In this document: in pieces, positions 55,991 to 64,000 of the stretch
Layout of the letters: each line of letters opens with the position of its first letter
Position numbering within the stretch: position 1 is the first letter of the stretch
Assembly: GCF_000003815.2 (NCBI RefSeq)
Contig: NC_049989.1
Location: 2,457,842-2,521,841, forward strand
Reading direction: 5' to 3'
Source: Branchiostoma floridae
Lineage: Eukaryota > Chordata > Leptocardii > Amphioxiformes > Branchiostomatidae
DNA length: 64,000 nucleotides
Notes under the pieces: generated by a model
Seen by the model: the letters and a program-made list of their open reading frames with translations, nothing else
What the model was told of the DNA's origin: nothing
The model's database searches: none
Made by a program: the position numbers and the translations under genes

Positions 55991-56629
55991 TGAATGGTTT
56001 ATTCATACACATACATACATGCTTTAATGTTTTATTGTTTGTTGAGAATGAGAAAACAACATTGCAGCCTCTTACACTTTGTTGTAAAACTGGCTGAATT
56101 AAGTTAGCAACCTTAACATATACAACTTAACATACTTGTCAATAATCTATTCACGCCAAGACTAATATTAGTAATTTTCAACCTTAGCACTTAGTAATAA
56201 TGTATTGTGTTTTGATAAGACTATATTTAAAACAGTATTTAAGAGTGTAAAATTAGAATAACACTGTTTTTTTTTACCTATCCTAGGATCAGATATAAAT
56301 GGAGGTGGGCCCGCAGTGGGGTCGGTCTATATGGTATGTGGAGGCCTCCAAAGGTCAATGACCTTGCTCCGTACACCCACAGTGTCCATACTCCAGGGGT
56401 GTCTAAGCATTTGCACGAACCCTATGAGATTCATACGAACATTATGTGCATAAGGTTCACAATGATATAGAGACCAATATCTCTGTATTCACCCCATTGT
56501 TCACTAATTGTCACCTCTCTACCTAGTACAAAAACGACAAAACCGCTGGGCGTGAGCCGGACAACGGAGATTATGTCACCCTTTATGAAGTGGATGAAAG
56601 CCCCTTGGTTTCTTTTATCATGTCTGGGA

Positions 56630-56884
<255 letters not shown>

Positions 56885-56954
56885 ATGACACATTAACTTT
56901 GGACACGTGGTCATTCTTTTTGAGTGGTAGATACCTGTACCTTCAGGCATTGTA

Positions 56955-57660
56955 GCAATGAGAATATCAGCAAGGAGGAATATCTGCCACTTGTTTCAAT
57001 CGGACGAAAAGTGAATGTTATTCATGAATCTATGGTACGTTTCTTTGGCTTGTACATTGCACTTTGACAGCAACTCCATTACAATAGATCAGCACCCCCA
57101 CCTATCAACTCTATCAAATACTGCAAGTCCCTCACAAGTTAGGAGCCACACAGTATGCAAGAGTGGTAAATCCATAAAATGCGGAAGCAAAGTCACTATT
57201 GGGCACTAAAGCACAGTGCCTCCAAACTAACGTACATCATATTACAAGAAATGCCACTACTGAAGAACGCTGCAACTCTACACATGATCACTTCATTTTA
57301 GTTTATTATAGAAAAAATGTGCAAATACATTTACAACTTTTGTTTACGAAATGAAGATTCGTTCAGTTCTTGCATAGATAGTAGTACCATCATTAGAACT
57401 GGCCAGAGGACATGTGCACGAAATTGTATCAGGCTCTAGCACTACTATAAACAGGAACAGAAGGTCATTGGTCACCCACCCACCTAAATGAAGTATGGGG
57501 ATTACGTCATAGTTTCGGAACGTAACATGACGCCATTACCACAGCCCACCTTTGCAAAAGCAAGGTAAATTTGCACAGGACAACTGTAAAAATATGTACG
57601 CGAACTTTTAGAGAGGAGGGTCAAAACTTTTGTCGAGCACCATTGTGACATCAAGATTAA
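56955..57660. other. Intergenic, no gene seen
   Basis: Between the divergent genes; no exon, RNA or delimited element recognised. Confidence 0.4.
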
Positions 57661-57773
57661 TCTTTAGAACGACGGATCCCCTGGTTAAAGAACATTGTGA
57701 AAGGACTTCGCCATTTTCGTGTTCGTCACTGTCTTCGTCGTGAATGCACGTAGTACAAGGCGACATAGAATCG
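57661..57773 (+). other. Possible non-coding first exon of the cGAS-like gene
   Basis: A CpG-richer stretch ends ATCG|GTGAGT at 57773/57774, a strong donor. The strong acceptor TTTCTTTACTTCAACAG ends at 60547, 137 bp before the cGAS-like ATG. Joining them would give a spliced 5' UTR and would remove the intervening mobile elements. Inferred from splice signals only; the donor could belong to another transcript. Confidence 0.3.
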
Positions 57774-58149
57774 GTGAGTCTCAGTTGTGAACTTCATACT
57801 AATGCCCGTAGGCCAGGGTTGTGTTTGGACAAGTATGTTATAAAATGTCATTGGTTTATGGAATCCCCTGGGGAGGATTTCACGTACTCTTCAAGCAGAG
57901 GATACGACCGGGGACTAGTAGTGTTAGGTTGTATTGTATTTTGTTATGTTTTTTCTTCCCCTTTTCCTTCTCCTGTCAAAGCTTCAAATGGATTCAACTT
58001 TTTTTTTGCCAAATGAGCTCCAATTTTGGCATGAAGGTAGAGGTAGCAAACACCTTTTTTCACGTCTTTGATAGAGGCCTTAAAATTATTCTATTTAGGT
58101 TATTTGGTCATTTTTAAACCAAAAAATACATATTTTGCGCCCATGTGTC

Positions 58150-58530
58150 TAGGTATTACAACCTAATGACCTAAAATTTGGTACAGAGGTGCATTGAACA
58201 TATACCCACAGGATCCAGTCAACACTTTCTGCAAGACCACTTCAAAATGAATTATTATGGGATTTCTGAAATGTTTTTGGCTCCTATGCGCCATTGGCTG
58301 AAAACCAAATGACCTGAAATTTTGGTGTGAGGGTGTGTAGGACATGTTCCCACATTACTTCATTTTCGCTGCGGGAATTGTTGAATTTTGTGACGTTTTT
58401 TTTGCCCTTTCTAGACTATAAATGTATGGTTTTGGCTCCTATGTCTTTGTATTAAAACCAAATGATCTGAAATTTGGTATGAGGGTGCAAACAGTATGTG
58501 TCCAATCTTTGCCAGTTGTCTTCACTTCTA
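58150..58530 (+). repeat. Three diverged ~145-bp repeats
   Basis: Blocks of the form AAATGACCTGAAATTTTGGT...GAGGGTG start near 58166, 58307 and 58460, preceded by TTGGCTCCTATG. Identity is moderate. Class unknown. Confidence 0.6.
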
Positions 58531-58959
58531 ATAAAGTGAAAAGGCTGCACATACAGAAGTCGTTGGCATGCCTGGGTACGCTTTCACTTTCAGAGGTATA
58601 CGTAGTAATGGACTTCTTATGCCACGCCTTTAGCGACCAGGACGTGACGTGGTTTCGGTGCGTGGTGTCGAAAGCACACACGAGATAAGAATATTAAACA
58701 GGTTTAGGTTTGCAGAGTGTAAGCTAGCGTGCATTCCTTTACCAACGCTCAGCATCATCATTCGGCAAAAAGATCTTTATAGTACTCTAGTAACTCTACT
58801 TTCGCCGAAATAGAATAATTAGAGTTATGGGGGCCCAATCTAATAATTTCGTTTATGAACTCCAGACATTCACAGAATACATATCTTCCCAGAGTTATTT
58901 GGTCTATCTACAGTCAAGCAAATGCCAAAAGCGCAATTTTCTTGATTTAGATAACTGCG

Positions 58960-58960
<1 letters not shown>

Positions 58961-59005
<45 letters not shown>
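58961..59005. repeat. (TA)n(GT)n microsatellite
   Basis: TA run to about 58992, then GT run, followed by GTTGGCATCCGTCTGTCTCG, the probable start of a dispersed repeat. Confidence 0.9.
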
Positions 59006-59369
59006 TTTTGTTGGCATCCGTCTGTCTCGGAAGACAATGGTAGGCGGACGGGTTTAAGTTAAGGCGACCAGTCTGCCTGGCCTGCACTTGGGTTTTTAAG
59101 GTGAAGGAGGGGTGTGCACGTCCTTCTCCACCCTCTCGTCCACTGGCACACTAGTCCTACAGGGGCAACTGTATGCAACGTGTAAGACGGCCCCAGCAGA
59201 TGAAGGTTTGTTGTTTGGAGTTTCCGTCTCCTAGGAGGACTTCCGACCAAGGATGCAAGGGGTTCCTCCTACCCCTGACTCATGTGTCATGGCGGGTGCG
59301 TCATGCCCGAACATGCCCCTATATGCCCTGTCACCACCGCAAAGGCCTGTCACTGCCACTAGCCGCAGC
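59006..59369. repeat. Probable dispersed repeat, GC-rich
   Basis: GC-rich stretch beginning GGCATCCGTCTGTCTCGGAA; flanked by a microsatellite and a mariner-like element. No frame with family similarity. Class unassigned. Confidence 0.35.
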
Positions 59370-59371
59370 TA

Positions 59372-60254
59372 CGAGGGGTGATCAATAAGTCCTCGGCCTC
59401 ACCAACAAATAACAAGCACAACTCAGATTTTCAGGCGAAACTTCATAGTATGAAGTCTTTTATCAATATCCTCAAAATTTCAAATCATTGGAGTCAATAC
59501 TTTCCAGGCATTCGTTTTTTCTTAATTAGAAGGTAAGTGGGGAGAAAAAGAAGGATGAAGTGTGATCAGACAATTTGATCTCACACCTCAGGTTGCAGAT
59601 CAATTGTCTACCTTTTTTTTCGTTATAACTTACCTAACGTTACTGGGTGTCGCCTGCAACATAACGATCACAATAATTTGAATGTTGGTACACATTTATA
59701 TAAGACTTTATACATGTACGTGGGGTTATCAATAAGTCCTCGGAAAAGAGAAATCATAAGCTCAGCTCAGATTTCGAAGCATAGATGTCAAGTATAAAGT
59801 CTTATATAAATTTGTACCAAAATTCAAATTATTGTGATGATTACTTTGCAGGCGACACTCAGTAACGTTAGGTGAGGGAGAAGGAAAAAAACGTGGACAA
59901 TTGACCTGACCTGAGTGTGCGGGTCAATTTGCGCTGCTGGAAGTTAGAAACCCAATTATTTTTGCTTGAAATAGGAAGAGAATCATTATCAAACATTTTG
60001 ACAATGTCTTTTGTTGATTTACGGCATGAGGAACTCGACCCACACATGTCTGATCACAGTTCACACCACTTTTTTCTCACCACTTACCTTCTAATTTAGA
60101 AAAAACGAATGCCTGGAAAGTAATGACTCATTGGACAATGATTTGAAATTTTGAGGATTTTGATAAAAGACTTCATACTATGAAGTTTCGCCTGAAAATC
60201 TGAGTTGTGCTTGTTATTTGTTGGTGAGGCCGAGGACTTATTGATCACCCCTCG
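59372..60254. mobile_element. Mariner-like non-autonomous element, nested palindrome
   Basis: Termini CGAGGGGTGATCAATAAGTC on both sides, flanked by TA (59370-59371, 60255-60256), as in mariner elements. The outer inverted arms are about 175 bp (59372-59551 and 60081-60254). Inside, 59620-59715 and 59785-59885 form a second inverted pair, and 59726 carries another ATCAATAAGTCCTCGG. The inner arm is a diverged relative of the outer one. No transposase. Confidence 0.85.
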
Positions 60255-60261
60255 TATGTAC

Positions 60262-60405
60262 TCATTTACACCTGAGTTAGGTGAGGAAAGTCGTGTAAAG
60301 TGCCTTTCCCAAGGGCACAAGATCGGTGACACGGCACTGAGCGGATTTGAACCCCGGACCTCTCGGGCCTGAGACCAACGCGCTCCCGATCGTGCCACGC
60401 GGTCC
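60262..60405 (-). repeat. tRNA-derived SINE
   Basis: On the minus strand TGGCACGATCGGGAGCGCG (A-box-like) and GGGGTTCAAATCCGC (B-box), followed by the conserved SINE phrase TTGTGCCCTTGGGAAAGGCA. It lies between the mariner-like element and a TA run. The 100-codon frame across it is an artefact. Confidence 0.75.

Positions 60406-60408
<3 letters not shown>

Positions 60409-60466
<58 letters not shown>
60409..60466. repeat. (TA)n microsatellite
   Basis: About 58 bp of pure TA, directly after the SINE and about 80 bp before the acceptor of the cGAS-like gene's first coding exon. Confidence 0.97.
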
Positions 60467-60467
<1 letters not shown>

Positions 60468-60684
60468 CAAGCGAAGTAAAGTAGTTTATTGCCCTAATGT
60501 AAGCTTAAGTGCTCCTCATAGTTCTAACGTTTTCTTTACTTCAACAGTGTCGAGAAGAGGCCACTTTACAAACTACATCAACCAAACCGTGGCACACAGG
60601 ATTCCTGAATCTCCAAGTCGATAGAAGTCAGCACTGAGCAGTTGATAATCGTTCGTTGTTTGTGAAATACAAACTTCTGTAGCC

Positions 60685-61488
60685 ATGCCGCGAGACGCCG
60701 GTGCCGGAAAGGGCACCACAAGTGAGAAGTCTGGAGTAACCGGTAAAGGCAGTGGTAAGAAGTCACCAGATGAAGCTGGAGCAACCGGAAAAGGCAGTGG
60801 TAGGAAGTCGCCAGATGAAGCTGGAGCAACTGGAAAAGGCAGTGGTAGGAAGTCGCCAGATGAAGCTGGAGCGACCGGAAAAGGCAGTGGTAGGAAGACG
60901 CCAGGTAAGCCAGGTGCAACTGGAAAAGGAAGTGGTAGGAAGACGCCAAAAGCGCCGGCTGCAACCGTAAATGGCAGTGGTAGAAAGACACCAAAAGATG
61001 CAACCCGAAAAGGCAGTGGTAAGAAGTCGCCAGATGAGGCTGGAGCAGCCGGAAAAGGCAGTGGTAAGAAGACGCCAGATGAAGCTGGAGCAACCGTAAA
61101 AGGCCGTGGGAGGAAGACGCCAGATGAGTCTGGAGCAACCGTAAAACGCTGTGGTAAGAAGACGCCAGATGAGGCTGGAGCAACCGGAAAAGGCAGTTGT
61201 AAGAAGTCGCCAGATGTTGCTGGACCAGCCGGAAAAGGCAGTGGTAGGAAGTCGCCAGTTAAGTCTGGAGCAACCGGCAATGACAGAGGTTTCCAGACAA
61301 AATTGAAGAAAGCGATAGACAACCTTGTGCGGGTTCCACAGACAGACAGGTCGGAAACGGCAAAGATCTATAATCCTATCGTCAGAGGTATCTTAGAAGA
61401 AATAAAAAAAATCGCAGTGACAGAAGGAGAAAGCGACATATTTCGTCTCCAACAACTGAATTCTGGAAGCTACTTCGAAAACCTGAAG
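60685..61488 (+). CDS. CGAS: cGAS-like exon 1 (repeat N-terminus, first helix, GS loop)
   Basis: 268 codons; ATG in a good context (GTAGCCATGC), donor AAG|GTACCA, phase 0. Residues 20-197 are 15-residue repeats; FQTKLKKAIDNLVRVPQ begins the spine helix; the exon ends with LNSGSYFENLK. Without splicing the frame stops three codons later. Confidence 0.9.
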
Positions 61489-63758
61489 GTACCATGACTT
61501 TCATAGATCATCATTTACAGCCACTTATAATGACATCACTTTGTAGACAGATAAAATGTTGTGGTTGTCTCATAGTCTAGCCTAATGTATGCTGGCCTAG
61601 CCACACTGACATACACCACCACCTAGACATTATATATAATTTTACCACTAACTCACAGTATGCTGTATGTCTTAGTCGCCATAAATGGTATTCAACTGAA
61701 ATGTCCCGTTTTCAGGTTGACACTACAAACGAGTTCGACTTCATGTTCTGCATCTACGGTGAGAAGCTGGTTGTACAGGAGACAGAGCCCGACATCGGGA
61801 TGGTAGCCGTGAAACTACTGAAGAGCAGCAATTCCTCACTCCGCAAGTACCTAACTCCAGACGGGTAAGGTTGATTCAAACTACGATCATTCTTCTCTTT
61901 CCATGGGTCCCCTTTGTGTATGTAGTTGTCCATACAACCTGGCTCTTCATTTTATGCCCTGTGCCATGCCGAAAGCTCTCTAAGCTCTTTGAGTTTCTCA
62001 ATAGAACAATGTAGGATTTACTAAGCTCTTCAATCAGATTTCCTACAACGGCGCACACGGCGATTTCCTTGTCTTTACGTCTTGTACCCTCTAACGATAG
62101 ACTCTCACAGAACTAGTTCTATCTTCCAACCTTACAGATTCCTGTCCCCGAAGAAACTGTTGAGCCGATTCAGAAGTCTGGTGGAACGGGCCGTCGACAC
62201 TTTGAGTAGAGCTGGAGCGGAAAGCCCTTTCAGAGGTCGGTTAGTCAGCGTATATATCCACATACAATCATCTTAGAACGTTAACCATGTAGTGCAGTAC
62301 TAGTTAAAGCTTCGTTGTATGTATCATTAAAACCTTCGTATCAATTTGTATTGATTCCAAAATCTGAGTCAATGCTTGATACATACTTGGTGTCAGAATT
62401 GGGATTGTGAAGTTTATGTATGACATATAATTGGTGTTACAAGCGGGCGGGATTCAACAAAGTTTTTTTCTGTGTAATCTTAGGCCTACAGTTTGAGCTG
62501 ACGCCGCAGAAGGATGGATGTCCGGCTGTCACTCTGATGGTTGCTAAGAAACGGCTACAGATATCCATCGACCTGGTGCTTGCCTTGGTGGCCCCACCGC
62601 CCTGGCCGAAATGTACCAAAGAATGGAAAAACGGCGTCACGCTCTGGCCGAATTCCCGAGACATCAGAAAGATCAAGAAAAACGAGCTTCACCTGGTGGC
62701 AAAGGCAGCACCTCCAGGTATTTCGTACTTTTATGTCTGCTAGCTGGTACGCAAGGCAAGCTTGATAAATTACTAATATTTCCAACTCTGAACTCTATTT
62801 CCTGTCAGCTCCGAAGTTTGCCCTTCACTTCCTGTCACTTTTCACATGATGTGATGTGCCGAGCATACGAACATAATTTTGGAAGCATACACAGACGGAC
62901 AAACAAACACAATAAAAACAATTCAAGGAGGTAACAACTTTGTTGTTAATATTGCCATTTTGCTTAGCCTAGCGTTACATTTCAAAACTGGAGCCCGGCC
63001 AGGCTGTTGGTGGAAACGAACAATAGAATTGTATACGCAGAAATATACTAGTAGAACTTTACACAAATAATGACCACGACTATTCTCTTTACGTCTTGTC
63101 TCTATGTCTTTTATATCATAATTTTCGTTCCCGAGAGCTACCCGGCCTGGCCCCGGTTTGGAAATGTGACGTAGGCTTTACTGTAGCTATAGCGTCTTAG
63201 GTACGGCATAGTATGTAAGTTTTGCAAAGTATCACAACACATCTTCTAAAGGCTGCTCCGTCTTTTCCAGGCAAAGACCCCGGTGGCAATAAGCTCTGGA
63301 GGCTGTCCTTTTCCCAAGCTGAGAAGGATATCTTCAGCGGAAAGATCATTAATCCAACAGATGCCAGTCACCACGCAAAGACCTGTCGCAAAGATTGCCT
63401 CCGATGCCTGAAGTACATCAAGCTACAACTGACAGGCGGCGTTGCTAGAGATGTCGACTTCGCCTCCTACCACCTAAAAACGGTCCTGCTGCACGCGATA
63501 GTGAAACAGCCGAATGGTTGGGAGAACGACAACCTGGTCACCTGTATAGTGTACGTCATTGATGAGTTGGTGCAGTGTATCATCAAAAGGCACCTCCCTC
63601 ACTTCTTCATACCAGGGTACAATCTTTTCGATCCTGCGGTTTTCCGTGGACTGCGACACCTGGACGCCGTGAAAAATCATTTCCTCCGTGTAAAGGAAGA
63701 TCTTATGAATGGGCGTCTACCTGAGGAGCTTAATGCTCTAGCAATGCCTGTGCATTAA
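60685..63758 (+). CDS. CGAS: cGAS-like nucleotidyltransferase (Mab-21 fold), spliced gene
   Basis: Five coding exons (60685-61488, 61716-61864, 62138-62235, 62484-62717, 63271-63758), all phases consistent, inferred 590 aa. cGAS and its animal relatives sense cytosolic nucleic acid and make a cyclic dinucleotide that activates STING. Visible: LNSGSYFENLK with the GS loop (261-262), NEFDFMF giving Glu274 and Asp276, SIDLVLAL giving the third acid Asp380, WRLSFS (438-443), a zinc-thumb-like His/Cys cluster (462-474) and FIPGYNLF near the C-terminus. The first ~200 residues are a basic repeat in place of the disordered N-terminus of vertebrate cGAS. Similarity to vertebrate cGAS is close across the catalytic core; ligand preference and product cannot be read from sequence. 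Confidence 0.93.
60742..61275 (+). repeat. CGAS: 45-bp coding minisatellite, 12 units
   Basis: Encodes twelve units of the type GKGSGRKSPDEAGAT; one unit is 13 residues, the rest 15. Each has a basic G-[RK]-K-[ST]-P core followed by an acidic/neutral half. S/T-P next to Lys/Arg resembles SPKK-type minor-groove binding repeats of histone tails and is a proline-directed kinase site. Several units are diverged near the C-terminal end. The antisense frame is an artefact. Confidence 0.95.
61716..61864 (+). CDS. CGAS: cGAS-like exon 2 (catalytic ExD)
   Basis: Acceptor CGTTTTCAG, donor GTAAGG, 149 bp, phase 0 to 2. VDTTNEFDFMFCIYGEKLVV holds the two metal-binding acids; it ends SSLRKYLTPDG. Confidence 0.94.
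62138..62235 (+). CDS. CGAS: cGAS-like exon 3
   Basis: Acceptor CCTTACAG, donor GTCGGT (weak), 98 bp, phase 2 to 1. FLSPKKLLSRFRSLVERAVD corresponds to the cGAS LSxxKxLxxFRxxxxxE helix. Confidence 0.9.
62484..62717 (+). CDS. CGAS: cGAS-like exon 4 (third catalytic Asp)
   Basis: Acceptor TAATCTTAG, donor GTATTT, 234 bp, phase 1 to 1. CPAVTLMVAKKRLQISIDLV matches the cGAS SPAVTLLI...VDITLAL strand pair; Asp380 is the third metal ligand. It ends ELHLVAKAAPP. Confidence 0.94.
62985..63165. repeat. Inverted-repeat relic in cGAS-like intron 4
   Basis: GAGCCCGGCCAGGCTG...GGAAACGAA faces TTCGTTCCCGAG...CCCGGCCTGGCCCCGG. It resembles the CCCAGGCCTGGC element at 12174. Probably a decayed MITE. Confidence 0.5.
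63271..63758 (+). CDS. CGAS: cGAS-like exon 5 (zinc-thumb-like segment, C-terminus)
   Basis: Acceptor CGTCTTTTCCAG, phase 1 start, stop TAA at 63756-63758. KLWRLSFSQAEKDIFS, then HHAKTCRKDCLRC, then YHLKTVLLHAI and HFFIPGYNLF follow the order of vertebrate cGAS. No AATAAA was seen in the remaining 240 bp. Confidence 0.94.
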
Positions 63759-64000
63759 AGTGCTTGCGACAGCAATGGCACCTAGTAGTAGATAATCATC
63801 GTGAAATTACATACAGTTGAATATATCACAACGCTTGCATTGGTTGCTTCTAAAACATGAAATGCCTTTTAAAAATCTGGCCACGCAAGCTAAGATAATG
63901 GTACGGATGAAAGGGTGGCAGAAGATAGTTGGTAAGTAACAGAAAGCCATACATCGCCCAAATCCTAGCAGAGAGAGAAGATTAGGATAAAGCATAAGAG
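63759..64000 (+). other. 3' flank of the cGAS-like gene
   Basis: Probable start of the 3' UTR; no canonical AATAAA before the window ends, and no other gene seen. Confidence 0.4.

Noticed and set aside
57744-58117. Overlapping 90-98 codon plus-strand frames
   Set aside because: No family similarity; they overlap a donor-bounded possible 5' UTR and then AT-rich DNA.
60096-60398. 100-codon minus-strand ORF
   Set aside because: Spans a mariner-like arm and a tRNA-derived SINE; such frames are a common artefact of that SINE type.
60573-61322. 249-codon minus-strand frame (repeats of VAPASSGDFLPLPFP type)
   Set aside because: Antisense shadow of the 45-bp coding repeat; the sense strand has the cGAS-like start, splice sites and family match.

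Overview
The window looks like genomic DNA from an invertebrate chordate, most likely an amphioxus (Branchiostoma). The basis is two intron-rich animal genes whose proteins sit close to vertebrate families, and introns packed with short palindromic DNA transposons. The species call is inference. There is one 100-base assembly gap (43901-44000).

The minus strand carries one long gene, from ATG at 55256 to stop at 10609: a Mondo (MondoA/ChREBP, MLXIP/MLXIPL) glucose-responsive bHLH-leucine-zipper factor. I could follow it through 25 coding exons with matching splice phases, giving an inferred protein of 1158 aa. The N-terminal glucose-sensing module is in exons 2-8, a Q/S/T/P-rich middle in exons 9-20, bHLH-Zip in exons 21-22 and the C-terminal Mondo/Mlx tail domain in exons 23-25. 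Exon 4 exists as two adjacent 77-bp versions that look mutually exclusive and swap a segment inside the glucose sensor. Exon 11 ends in a 43-bp minisatellite that has copied its 5' splice site about twelve times; exon 19 has a similar single duplication. Intron 7 uses a GC donor. Two further frame-neutral cassette exons are possible.

The plus strand carries a divergent gene, 60685-63758: a cGAS-like nucleotidyltransferase of 590 aa in five coding exons. It keeps the GS motif, all three catalytic acidic residues and a C/H-rich zinc-thumb-like segment. Its first ~200 residues are a 15-residue basic repeat with S/T-P sites, encoded by a 45-bp minisatellite. A non-coding first exon near 57.7 kb is possible. 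The two genes are head to head, about 5.4 kb apart, with no evidence that they share a function.

The rest is mobile and repetitive DNA. 1-8.3 kb is repeats only. About 8.35-10.6 kb is probably the Mondo 3' UTR. Introns hold PIF/Harbinger-like, hAT-like, TA-inserting and foldback MITEs (several with visible target-site duplications), tRNA-derived SINE fragments, LINE-like tails, a dispersed repeat family marked by CTAGGGGGCCC, and tandem arrays. 59.4-60.3 kb is a mariner-like palindromic element just upstream of the cGAS-like gene. Exon boundaries were read by eye from splice consensus, phase and family similarity; transcripts would settle them.
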